From NCBI GenBank assembly GCA_024195585.1, contig SWBL01000209.1, positions 1 through 64,000 on the forward strand: a stretch of DNA of 64,000 nt. Direction: 5' to 3'. This document shows, in pieces, positions 9,940 through 20,181 of this stretch. This DNA comes from Aureobasidium sp. EXF-3400 (Eukaryota > Ascomycota > Dothideomycetes > Dothideales > Saccotheciaceae). The notes under the pieces are model-generated. The model was not told the DNA's origin. It worked only from the letters and a program-made list of their open reading frames with translations, and did not search any database. How positions within the stretch are numbered: position 1 is the stretch's first letter; each line of letters begins with the position of its first letter. The position numbers and the translations under genes were made by a program.

Positions 9940-11800
9940 ATGCCTCAATTCATACAGCAGATGAAAGATGCTAGTCGTTCTCCCAAGTCAATCAAAGAGT
10001 TGTTGCAAACCTCAAGCAGTGATGGTCCTGTTCGATATAACAAAGATCTGCTTCCAAGTCCTCCAGGTACGACATGTAAGAAGACTCGTAGAGATTGATA
10101 CTGACGCCCTGTAGAGGACAGGCGATGGCGATGGCAACACTACTTCGCCTACTACTTGACAATGACATTCAGTCCAAGCAGCTACAATCTCGGAGCCTCA
10201 CTTGTCTCTATCGGCCTCCTCTGGTGGCACGGAATGATAGCTGCCGTCATCGGATCTGGAATCTTGACCGTCTTAGTTGTGCTCAATTCAAGGGGCGCAA
10301 TCAAGTATTTCGTTGGATTCCCAGTATATGTCCGAGTCGCAGCCGGTGTCAGAGGCTCTTCGCTATACATCCTTGTCAGAGCTGTCGTCGCAATCATCTA
10401 TTTCGCCACGCAGACTTACTACGGTGGACGCATTACGACCGTGTTCATGCGTGGAATATTTGGCAATGGATACCAGAACATCCCGAATCATCTACCGGCC
10501 AGCGCTGGGATCACTTCTCGAGATCTCCTTAGCTTTTTCATCTTCTGGATGGTAGTATCTCCACCTATTTTGTGCAAGGTCATACACTAACCAGGACAGA
10601 TCCAAATGCCCGTCATGTTCATCCATCCTAGGGTTCTCCGTCACCTGTTCGTCGTCAAAGCAGTCTACACCACGATCTCCCTGCTCGGCGTACTTGGTTG
10701 GGTCATTAGTGCAAATGGAGGAAAGATTGGTGATTTCAAATACACCACCAAACAGACCCAGCTGTCGGGTCATGACCTTGTCTGGCCTATGATCTCTGCC
10801 ATCAACTCTGTGATGGGAGCTCTCGCGCCCGTCTTGATCAACCAGCCAGATATAGCTCGTTACGGTCATTCATATGGCGATGTGACCTGGAGTCAAGGTG
10901 TCGGCATACTCTTCAGCAAGGTTTTGGTCATGTTTATTAGCACAGCTACCACAGCTGCAGCGACCAACGTTCTAGGAAAATCTTACTGGAATGTCTGGGA
11001 CCTTTGTAAGCTCAATCGATGACCCTGCTCCACAGAAACCATGCTAATCAATTCTAGATGGTGCCATTCTCGATCAACACTGGAGTCCGGGTGCGCGGGC
11101 AGGCATGGTTTTTGCGAGCTTTGGCATGATGCTGGCCGTGCTGGTCACAAACGCCGGAAGCAACTCGCTCCCTGTCGGAGCTGACTTGACTGGCATATGG
11201 CCGCGTTGGTTGACTATTGTTCGAGGACAGGTTCTGTGCGCAATTTTGGCACCTCTTCTCGTCCCTTGGAAGATCATCGCCTCAGCAACATCGTTTCTCA
11301 CATTCCTGGGCTCTTATACCGTGTTCCTCATGCCTATCTGTGCATGCATGGTAGTTGACTACTGGATTGTGAGAAGAGGCAACATACATGTACCTTCTTT
11401 GTATGTGTACTCGCCCGAGAGTCCTTACACATACTACAAGGGCTGGAATCTGCGCATGCTTGCTGCTTGGATCGCAGGTGTGACCTTTGTCATCCACGGC
11501 ATAGCTGGGTCGTTGGATCCCGACTCGGTGAACCAAGCCTCCAAGAACATGTACAAGCTGGGCTTCATTTTGTCCTTCAGCATGGGTGGCCTAGTATACT
11601 TCGCCCTCTGCTTGATATGGCCAGTTCAGGTCCTGCCGCAAGGATGGGAAAGACCGCTCGTCTTCGAGGAGCTCGCAGCAAACGAGGGCTTCTTTGACCA
11701 TGAGAACGTCGGTACGATTACCGGAGTGCTAGAGGGAGAGGACGCAGACAACGTCTCCACTCATCACTACGTTGCCGAAGGAAAAAATAGTAAGGTCTAA
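9940..11800 (+). CDS. NCS1 family permease (nucleobase/allantoin type)
   Basis: Four exons: 9940-10066, 10115-10551, 10600-11005 and 11058-11800 (introns 48, 48 and 52 nt), 570 residues. Family landmarks appear only after splicing: NKDLLPSPPEDRRWRWQ before helix 1, SYNLGASLVSIGLLWW, TQTYYGG in helix 3, INQPDIARY, LDQHWSPGARAGM, LVTNAGSNSLPVGADL, and MPICACMVVDYWIVRRG. These are typical of fungal Fur-type NCS1 symporters, which take up uracil, allantoin, uric acid, nicotinamide-type rings and similar compounds with protons at the plasma membrane. Substrate cannot be read from sequence. Its neighbours (PuuE-like hydrolase, amidase, Zn2Cys6 factor) suggest it imports their substrate. Confidence 0.9.
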
Positions 11801-13416
11801 AAGGTAGCACGCGTCTCCAGACACTTGGATTTGGCAAAGCCTGTATTCAGTAGAGCAAATGTGTTCCCAGCTCTTTTCATCTCCTGTGTCTGCTTTGTCA
11901 TGTCGCTCCCACAGCGGGTCCACTTCGTGTCGCACTGGCGGAACAGTGTTTCGATGTATGAAATTGTCGTGTAGCGATTACTACTTGGAAGCTCAGTCTT
12001 GCCATGTTAGTACTGACGCGTCGAAGAGCGACGGCCGCTCATCGAAGGGAGTGATCTGGACGATTGTCGTCGCACGATCTATTGATACGCTTCATGATCT
12101 CTTCGCGTAGATACGCTCTGATAAAGAATGCTTGTCATTTTGTATTGTGTAGTCGATGTCAGGTCGTGGCTCGCGTTCATGAGCGCGTAGCCTTCGTTCG
12201 CGTCAGGGCTTTGCCGAGGTTAATTGTCGACCAGACACCGAATTGAGACTTGACCTGTCTGTAGTCCAGCAAACAAGTGAATACGACATCGTATAGGGGG
12301 AAGCTGCATCACATATATGAGCGTGGTATATCTAGTCGTTATGATCCTCTATTTTCTCTTGTTTCATCGATTGCTTATGAAACTCCATGGTTGTAAACCA
12401 AGGTGGGTATGTTCAGCATGAGTTCCAGTGCGATTGCCAGAGCAAGCCTGAAAGCGATCGAAACAACCCACATACTCCGAAATATACAAGATGAGTTATA
12501 TACATAGGATGACGTGTGTTATATCAACCTCTCGCATGTATTAAGTGGTCAGTATACGATATGTAAGACATCTTATTGCCATTGTTTCTTGAGAACAGGG
12601 TCGTGGGTACAGCGAAGAATCCGATGCCACGACTTTTGGCCATCAAAGCTGTTCTCATGCTTTTTGTGCATGACGTTGGCGGCTGAATGTCATCACAAGT
12701 ACGTTGAGACAGCCATCCCACAAGACACAACATACGAATGTTTTCAACCGATATCGCAGCAGTTCGTATCGCGAAAAGATGTCTCCTCGAAGGAAAATAA
12801 TAGACGCGTACTTCTGTCTCAACAATCATTGTAAAATGATCAAGCAAAGCCCGTTGTTGCTTGAGCGGAATTGGCTTTGGGAATGGCTGCGCGTCAGGGC
12901 TTCTTTTGCCTTTGCCGAGTCTTTGTGGCTTGCGGCAATAAATCTGATAAGATCCTTAGCGCGGCCGGACAACCGACCCCTCGGGGGTGACGATTGATGA
13001 GTTATGAATACAAAAATACCTCGTGATGGAAAAGCTGAGAAAGGGTGATTGCCCATGCTGTATATTGCCTGCGAAGTGGGCTGGTGGTGATGTGAGAGAA
13101 AATCGCAAAGGGAAGCTTCAATGGAGTAAGCTGTAAACAAATGCGCTGGTCGAAACACCTTTTCATCAACTCAACCAGATAAAGACCCTACGGTCGATCG
13201 TCCCCATCCTCCGTCTTCCACATCGTGCCGAGTTTCCCTATGTTTTCCGTTCGGTACCGGCAAAAAGAACATTCGCCCTCGAACCTCTAAACCAACGTGA
13301 TCTCGGCAGACGAGCGATCCCTCGATAAAAATTCGTGCATCCGCCATCTTATCAATCTTCATCTTTTTTACACACGAACCCTGAACTTTCATGCTCGACT
13401 GAATCCATTGGTCACC
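11801..13416. promoter_or_regulatory. intergenic region with SreA-type iron-GATA site
   Basis: This is 1.6 kb without a credible gene. At 12942-12950 it reads ATCTGATAA, an exact match to ATCWGATAA, the extended site of the fungal iron GATA repressors (SreA/Urbs1/Fep1 class), 467 bp upstream of a siderophore transporter ATG. A weaker ACCAGATAA lies at about 13175-13183 and an ATTGG (CCAAT on the other strand, the CBC/HapX core) at 12870-12874. The first kilobase shows nothing I can name. Confidence 0.55.
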
Positions 13417-15417
13417 ATGGGTTTTCTCAGCGCGTTAGACAGACCGTACATCAACCCTTTCTACCACTCACAAGAAGACGAAGAGCCTGATGACGTCGTC
13501 AAAGAAGAAAGTGGATTGAGGTCAGCGAGCGATCCGAGTGATTATTCTCCAGACTCGCAGGAAAGATACCAGGAAAGATATGGTCATGACAAAAATGTCA
13601 CTTCTGGAACCGGTGCTGCGTACGAAGGCGAAAAAGTCGACCCTGACTATCAAGCTGGAGTTCAAAAAGCTGAGGGTGTCACTCTTGCTTGGAACAAGCG
13701 AGCGCTATGGTTGACTTATATCTGGTACGCAATTCTTTGCTAAGATATGATAATAGTCTGTTAATTCACGGCAGGATTTACGTCGTGTACTTTGAGATTG
13801 CTCTCATGTCAACCATTACTGGCTATTTGGGCAATTACGCAAATGCTAGTTTCAGCACGTCGCAGCTCTTGTCAGTCAGTTCGGTGATGAGCTCTATCAT
13901 TGGTGGTGTTTTACGTCTGCCGACTGCCAAAATCATCGACATCTGGGGACGTGCCGAAGGATTCTTCATTATGATGTGTATTTGCATCGTAGGATTGATC
14001 ATCTTTGCCGCTTCGAACAATGTCCAAACCTACGCCGCTGCCTCGGTCATTTACTACATTGGTTATGATGGCATGTACTATGTCATGACCGTGTTCATCG
14101 CCGACACCACCAGACTGAAGCATCGAATCCTCATGCTGGCCATTTCCCAGACACCATTTATCTGCACCGCTTTCACCACTCCCTATGCTGTCGCGAGTTT
14201 CGTCAGCGGAGCTGGGTGGAGATGGGGATATGGAACATTCGCCATTGTCACTCCTGTGGCCTGTCTTCCTCTTTGCGGAGTCTTCTACTACTATCAGCGA
14301 AAAGCCGAGAAGATGGGTCTTTACAAGCGAACCGAATCGCCTGCTCGCGGCTGGTTCCAAACCATCACGCATTACTGGGTTGAGTTCGATATCGTTGGTG
14401 TCTTCTTGCTCGTTGCAGGATTTGTACTGTTCTTGCTACCATTCTCCCTCGCAACTTCGGTCGCCGGTCAATGGAAGAGTGCTAGCATCATATCAATGCT
14501 GGTCATCGGCTTTGTCATTCTCTGTCTGTTCCCAGTCTGGGAGCGCTTTGGTGCTAGCAAGCCTTTCCTACCATGGGAGAGACTCAAGGATCGCACTGTG
14601 TTCGGCGCGGTTCTTTGCATCTCCAGTCTCTACGCAGCTTTCTACTGCTGGAACCTCTACTACTATACATTCAACCAAGTAAGCAGCAATGCAGTATCCC
14701 AGTTTGATTACACACTGACAAGGACATACAGGTCGTTCTTGGTCTCAACACTCGCGACGCTACATACATGGGAGAGATATACACTGTAGGCTCTTGCTTC
14801 TTTGGTGTCATCACCGGGTAACAACTCCCTCAATTCTCTGTCAGGACAAGCAACTAATCGTAATCAGAATCCTCGTCAAATGGACCAAACGTTACAAGTG
14901 GATCGCACTGGGCTCCGTCCCGCTTTACATGATGGGCACTGGCTTGATGATCTACTTCAGACAACCCGGAGTCGCACCTAGATACGTCGTCTGCGCCCAG
15001 ATTTTCGTCGCATATGCCGGCGGAACCCTGGTACCTTGCCATCAAGTCGCAGCTCTGGCTGCAGGCACACACGCAGACTTTGCTACAACCCTCGCTCTTC
15101 TGTACCTGGCCTCATCTGTCGGTGGCGCAATCGGTGACTCTATTGCCGGCGGTATTTGGACGAATGTCTATCCTAAAGAACTGAACAAGCGTCTTCCTGC
15201 TGATGTCGCTACATCAGTCTACACAAGCTATCTCAATGCTCTCAAATACGCTCCTGGTACGCCAACTAGAGACGCAATCGGAGTCGCATTTGGTATTGCT
15301 CAGAGGGATATGTGTATTGCTGCCACCTCTATTACTGCACTCACATTCATCGCTGTGTGGATTTGGCGCGATATCAACCTTGGCAACAAGAAGCAGATCA
15401 AGGGCGTTATTGTTTAG
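13417..15417 (+). CDS. siderophore-iron transporter (MFS, SIT family)
   Basis: Four exons: 13417-13724, 13775-14678, 14732-14817 and 14868-15417 (introns 50, 53 and 50 nt), 615 residues. Start chosen at the CACCATGG context. The protein has a 90-residue acidic cytosolic N-terminus, then 14 predicted helices. SIT features include the GYLGNYANASFSTSQLLS segment after helix 1, AKIIDIWGRAEGF in the first loop, SVIYYIGYDGMYYV, FLPWERLKDRTVFG, WNLYYYTFNQVVLGLN across the second intron, and a C-terminal SSVGGAIGDSIAGGIWTN. SIT proteins import ferric siderophores at the plasma membrane by proton symport. An exact SreA-type element upstream fits iron-repressed expression. Which siderophore it takes cannot be told. 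Confidence 0.9.
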
Positions 15418-15900
15418 AGTCTATACAGCGTACAGCTCTCCATGCATAGAGAGAGAGGTGGCCTATCTCTATGAGAACAAAAGTTGACAGCGTCACGTAT
15501 ATCACGACCCGCTGTGTTCGAGCCCAGCTCGTTTGCGTAGAACTCATTTATATAATCTCAGAAGCGTAAACAAGATCAAGAGAATTGTTTATTTGATCTC
15601 TTCTATCCGCTAGTTCTTCCAAGATGCGGTGCCAGAATGGTTGTTAACGTAGTCGCATGGATTTGTAGAGGGAGGCTTTGCATCGTATGATCTTTCGTGA
15701 CACACTACATAATCTTCTACACATTGAGAAGTTCTTGAGCTCAATCGTAGAGGGCGCTGATCACCAGGCTGCGACGAATCAGACTCCAAGGTATCAGTAC
15801 TTTGCTAAGCATACAAGCTCTACTGGAAACTACATGACTAGTCATAGCGGCGGCTAAACATAACGACTTTTGCACAATCCTTTGGTAGATCGCTATAATG
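15418..15900. other. intergenic, nothing recognised
   Basis: This 483-bp gap lies between convergent genes. I see no coding frame, RNA gene or repeat. Confidence 0.4.
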
Positions 15901-17346
15901 TCAGGCCGGTCTGACATCAAGTAGACGACGAGCCTCCGTTATGGTGTAGTCCTCGGAGCGCAAGCGGGAAGCTATCTCGCCAGCACCATATACCACGGCG
16001 CCAGGAGCGAGCAAAGCGGTTCCTGTAAGCAGAGCGCCTGCATGTAGAGCATGAGCTCCCCAGGCGCCGGCTACGGATGCCATACCACCCGCACCACCGA
16101 CAACCTCGGTCCCGAATCCCATTGTCTCCTTGCCTCGTCTGTACAAACTCACGCCCGATCTCCAAGCATCGAGGTACCACAACATGTGCTCTGCCTCGAG
16201 GATTGAGACAAACTTCTCTGGCTCCTTCTCGATTTTAGAATCCATGTGCAGGGCATGCGCGTTTGTATCTCCGCATCCACCACGACCGACAATGGAGACA
16301 CATTTTGAGAGTTCGAAGGGAATGGTAATGGCCTTATGACGTTGCTTGACTTGGGCAAATTGTATGTCTCCATGACCACGTAAGAGGAAACAGAAATGTG
16401 GCGACTTGGTATCCTTAGGTTTCTCAGAGATATGCGCGTGGGAAGCTAAAAGCTTGACGGCAACCTTGATAGCTGCTGGTAGAGTGGTGACCAAACAATC
16501 GAGCTGTTTCTCGGGAAACAGCGCTCGATGCTTGTCGTTCACAGGCGTGAGGTCGTTGATTGTTTCCCAGGTAGATGCGTGTGTATCGTGATAGTCGCCG
16601 ATCAAGAGAATGATGGGTTTCAGGTGTCCTGGGTTCTCCATGTGGTTCAGAACCGCCTCGACAGTACTTATAGCGTCTTTTACGATCCAGAATGCTCTGT
16701 CCTGCCCAGTGTTGCCCTGTACACCAGCCTGATAAGCAAGATTGTGGTCGGCAACGCCGACTTGAGCTCGCGTCACCATAGCACTGCTTTGTCTGTAGAG
16801 CGTAACCGCGTTAACCAATCCGAACAGGAGACTTCCAACCGAAGCCAACATCGTGGCATTAGCAATGCGGTTCGCGGCAGTTGTTGTACCATCCGCAGCA
16901 CTTTTGAGCGTTGCTTGGCCTTCAGCCATGCTTGTTCTAATCGCAGCGGTCGTGGCCGGGAGATCACAGTTGACCACGGATGTGGCGGCGTCTCGGCCGG
17001 CAACACACATTTGGCTGGCATTTGCAACTGCAGGAGGTATCTGGGCATCGTTGGCATAGCTGCGGAGGCCATCAACCAATCTCTGGGCGTGGGCTTCGGT
17101 CTCATTGGTAAGGCTGGTGTCGATCAAGGGAACCATGATAACAGCAATCAATGATACAAGGAGCAAGGAATATACTGGCTTGTGAGACTGGCGAAGGAAG
17201 TGATGAAAGAAGAAAAGTGAGGTTGATGAATGACAGAAAGGTGGGAATTGGCCTACCTTTTGTACCCTTTGCAACTGCTCATAGAGGCAGTTTATCTCGT
17301 ACCAGAAACCCCGCTGAACGTACCTTCGTTTCTTGCTTGATACCAT
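15901..17346 (-). CDS. unrecognised membrane protein, Gly/Ala-rich C-terminus
   Basis: I do not recognise this family. The first ATG is at 17346. A likely 69-nt intron (17256-17188, GTAGGC donor, CAG acceptor) gives 458 residues; the intron is a multiple of three without a stop, so retention adds 23 residues. Visible features: a basic N-terminus, a transmembrane helix at about 35-51, an Ala/Thr-rich helical stretch with four Cys, a second hydrophobic stretch at 141-161, a mixed alpha/beta central region (PIILLIGDYHDTHAS, FCFLLRGHGDIQF), and a Gly/Ala-rich hydrophobic segment at about 390-434. It shares a 196-bp divergent promoter with the Cys-cluster gene to its right. The layout resembles that of the gene at 19162-20181. 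A membrane-acting role is inference. Confidence 0.65.
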   Translation of the reverse strand: MVSSKKRRYVQRGFWYEINCLYEQLQRVQKVGQFPPFCHSSTSLFFFHHFLRQSHKPVYSLLLVSLIAVIMVPLIDTSLTNETEAHAQRLVDGLRSYANDAQIPPAVANASQMCVAGRDAATSVVNCDLPATTAAIRTSMAEGQATLKSAADGTTTAANRIANATMLASVGSLLFGLVNAVTLYRQSSAMVTRAQVGVADHNLAYQAGVQGNTGQDRAFWIVKDAISTVEAVLNHMENPGHLKPIILLIGDYHDTHASTWETINDLTPVNDKHRALFPEKQLDCLVTTLPAAIKVAVKLLASHAHISEKPKDTKSPHFCFLLRGHGDIQFAQVKQRHKAITIPFELSKCVSIVGRGGCGDTNAHALHMDSKIEKEPEKFVSILEAEHMLWYLDAWRSGVSLYRRGKETMGFGTEVVGGAGGMASVAGAWGAHALHAGALLTGTALLAPGAVVYGAGEIASRLRSEDYTITEARRLLDVRPA

Positions 17347-17542
17347 GATTCCTTGTGAATTGCGTATTGTTGATGCTAATGGAGCATGGATTTCTGGAAA
17401 CGACAAGAATCGTTGGTACAAATCCACCTGGTTTCCGATTGGCCAGCCTTCCCCTCATCTTTCGGAACCTCACGCTCTGGAATCCTTCCCTACTACCCGC
17501 AAGACATGGAGCTCAAGCCGTCATCTTTAGTCGTCTTCTAAG
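17347..17542. promoter_or_regulatory. short divergent promoter
   Basis: Only 196 bp separate the two divergent start codons, so the flanking unknown genes probably share control elements. No specific motif is recognised. Confidence 0.35.
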
Positions 17543-18750
17543 ATGGTGAACTCCTGCGACCCTTGCACAGGCGCGGGATCAGCTTGCCAGAGTTGCGACC
17601 CGGCGTCCGAGCCTTTCACGCGTGCAGTCTGCATAAGGTGTTGGACAAAAGGGCTACAATGCGTTCGGCCCCCCAAGCATCGCCTAGCCGCCAGCTCTTT
17701 CGAGTTCTCTCATGGTAACGAGACTGATACGAGTGGGGTCGAGGAACGCCCTTTTGTAAAGTACTTCTATCAGGAAGATGCTTACGAATGCAGGAGTCCA
17801 TGGGCTCCGCTTTACGTCAGAAAGCAACTAAAAACCATGTAACAAAATGCAAGAAGCCTTATGGTTGGAATCGACACCTGACTACTTCCATAGTTTTGGC
17901 TCTCCTCAATCTCCGAATCTGTATACCAGTTGGGAAAATGCATCTACAGAAAGACGTTTGACGGATTTTGCAGTGAAGTCCATCCAGCAGTGCTGGGAAG
18001 AATACAAGACTGGCGATGAATACTACGCGCGACCAGAATTTGAAGCACGTGAAAAAGTCTGGACATGCAGACGCATCTGTTCGCTATTTGTAAGTGGTAT
18101 TCATCCTGACAGAGGTTGCCAACCAATCGATTTAGGGTCGTCTGCAGCCAAATGCTTCTCCACCCATTCAAGCGGGTACCTACCTGCTCCGCTGGCGTAT
18201 CCAGTTCTTCGACACCCGCCAAAACTCTCTGGACGTATATGATTCGATTGATCACATGGAAGCAATCGAGCAGATCTCGGATACCGCTGTCTTCGGCGCC
18301 AATCTCTCAAACCCCCTTCTCTACCCGGAGTGGCCCGGGCAATTGACCGACTATCCAGCTTTCCCGAGTCTTGTGTTGAGCGCTGGATATCTCCGCGATG
18401 AGTTCAAGGAAGATGCAAAAAACTTCTTGAAGGTGAACGACAAACTACGAAAAGGTCCCGGCTCGCCTCAAATCGCAGATCAGCTGCTCTGTCCGCCAGA
18501 CGAAAAGACCGGCAAAACCAGGAACATCCACTACGTCAGACCAAACACCGAGCATCTTCCAAATCGGGACAAGGGTTGGGTCTTCATCGACAGTAAGGAA
18601 TTGTTCGAGGTTAAGGCTAAGGCTAAATCGCAACCGGTCTTCTTGGTCACCAACATCGATACCGGTTGGTGGCAAGGTGGATTCAGGTTTGGCGGGGTTG
18701 ATCTTATCAGTATGGTTCGGAATAAGACTACGATCGGTCCAAGTGAATAG
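17543..18750 (+). CDS. unrecognised protein with N-terminal Cys cluster
   Basis: Proposed three exons: 17543-17838, 17894-18089 and 18136-18750, 368 residues. The 46-nt second intron has a clean GTAAGT donor. The 55-nt first intron has a weak GTAACA donor but a good CTGAC branch site and ATAG acceptor, and it joins two open frames in phase; without it the downstream part would start at 17847 as a 285-residue protein. The N-terminus has Cys at 5, 8, 15, 18, 30, 33 and 40, spaced C-X2-C-X6-C...C-X2-C-X6-C like a Zn2Cys6 cluster but lacking the usual basic residues between the second and third Cys. The remainder (for example YLLRWRIQFFDTRQ, QPVFLVTNIDTGWWQGG) is unfamiliar. No membrane segment or signal peptide. 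Confidence 0.6.
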
Positions 18751-19161
18751 GAAAAGGCCAGAATCGAAACTTGACAGAAATACTGCCTTACACGAAGTCT
18801 CGTGCTAGTGCCACGTATGACAGGCCTTCCGGGCACTTCTGAATTCCAAAGAACTCTGGTCTTCTACAAAAACTCTAGTCAATGCTACGCTAAAGATTCG
18901 AGCGCGTCAAGGTGGTCAGATACGCAACGTAGACTCTAACGCATGCTTGGACCCAGGAAGAAGATGTATACTGATAGAGAAGACGTTGACAAATGTATTG
19001 GAGAACTCAAGCTACCAAGGGTAAGACTACCAAATAAGAGACGACACCGTAGCAAAGACAAGCCAAAGAACGAAGAAAGGCAAGAGAAGAAAGAAGGAGG
19101 GAAAGATCAAAACATGAAAACACCTCCACGAAATACCCATCGAGGCTTTAAAGAAGTCATT
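18751..19161. other. intergenic, nothing recognised
   Basis: This 411-bp gap lies between convergent genes. The purine-rich stretch near 19050-19110 has an open frame of Lys/Glu-rich composition, but nothing supports it as a gene. Confidence 0.4.
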
Positions 19162-20181
19162 CTATTTTCCAGCCCCATCCCACGCCTTCTCGATCTTCTC
19201 CCCCGTCCATAGACCCCCGATCGTACCAGCTGCCGCTCCAGCAGCAGCACCACACACAATCACCGCTCCTGCCAAAGCCCCACCGACCGCAGCAACAGGC
19301 ACGAGAGGCGCGGCAGCAACGCCCACACCCAAACCCACAAGCATACCACCAGGCGTGGCAACAATAGCCGCCGGCAACCCCACAGCCCAAGCGCCAGAAG
19401 TAGAAGCAACTTTTCGCCAACCACTGGGTTTCGATGGTGTGGGCAGATCTGCGATATTGCAGACGTTTCTGAACATGTTCTTAGGTGCGCCGGGCATGTT
19501 GAGGTGAATGTAGGGGTTGCCAGTTTGGTTGTTGAGTTCGCCTTCAATGTGAATTTTGCCCACGTCTGAGCGAAACTGGATTGGATCGGCGACGAAGATC
19601 AGATTTGTCGAGGGACAGAGGATATGGAAGATTGGGGTTTCTCCTACGACGCTGCGAAAAGCAACGAGATAGGCTGCCATGACGTCTAGGTTTGAGAATA
19701 CACCACATAGATTGTGGAATGGTTCTCGTTCGTGAAGTCTTTGGAAGGCCGGGTGCCATTCGTTGCCGTGGTGGTAGACGAAGAAGTAGCACTGCCTTTT
19801 GCTGTTGTTGATGGCTTCCTCCTTGGATCGCATGGATACGAAGTCCAGAACGTGTTGTGCAAAGTATGACTGGCTCTGGCCAAAGTGGTTCGTCATGGTT
19901 TCGACGTTGGTTGCCATGGACTCCAGGCTCTTGCTGATGGCAGCTACGTCGGCAGCGATCTTGGTATAGAGCTTGATAAGTTCCTTTTGTGCCGAGATAC
20001 CATGGTAGGTGTTCAATGCGGCACAAACTCCGCCGACCGCGCTGGCAAACCCGGCACTGACGGTGATGAATGAGATGCCAATCATGGCATTTCTTGCCGG
20101 TTTTACAAGAGGCTCGAGTCTCTTGGCCCATTCGTCTATCTTTTCAGCGGGCGAAAAGCCGAGCAAAAAATTGGCGACCAT
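19162..20181 (-). CDS. unrecognised protein with two hydrophobic Gly/Ala-rich regions
   Basis: Single-exon frame of 339 residues with ATG at 20181; no family recognised. Residues 1-30 form a charged amphipathic stretch. Residues 31-62 are a Gly/Ala/Ser hydrophobic segment, and about 65-125 is a heptad-like helix (KLYTKIAADVAAISKSLESM). Residues 128-230 look like a compact alpha/beta domain (QCYFFVYHHGN, PIFHILCPSTNLIFVADP). Residues 264-325 are a long Gly/Ala/Val-rich stretch with repeated GxxxG spacing, able to form a helical hairpin in membrane. The order helix, globular core, glycine-zipper-like tail recalls the gene at 15901-17346, although clear sequence identity is not visible by eye. 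Possible membrane-inserting protein (inference only). Confidence 0.65.
   Translation of the reverse strand: MVANFLLGFSPAEKIDEWAKRLEPLVKPARNAMIGISFITVSAGFASAVGGVCAALNTYHGISAQKELIKLYTKIAADVAAISKSLESMATNVETMTNHFGQSQSYFAQHVLDFVSMRSKEEAINNSKRQCYFFVYHHGNEWHPAFQRLHEREPFHNLCGVFSNLDVMAAYLVAFRSVVGETPIFHILCPSTNLIFVADPIQFRSDVGKIHIEGELNNQTGNPYIHLNMPGAPKNMFRNVCNIADLPTPSKPSGWRKVASTSGAWAVGLPAAIVATPGGMLVGLGVGVAAAPLVPVAAVGGALAGAVIVCGAAAGAAAGTIGGLWTGEKIEKAWDGAGK

Noticed and set aside
12180..12935. A shared 12-mer (GCGTCAGGGCTT) at about 12198 and 12892
   Set aside because: Flanks do not align beyond the 12-mer, so I do not call a repeat.
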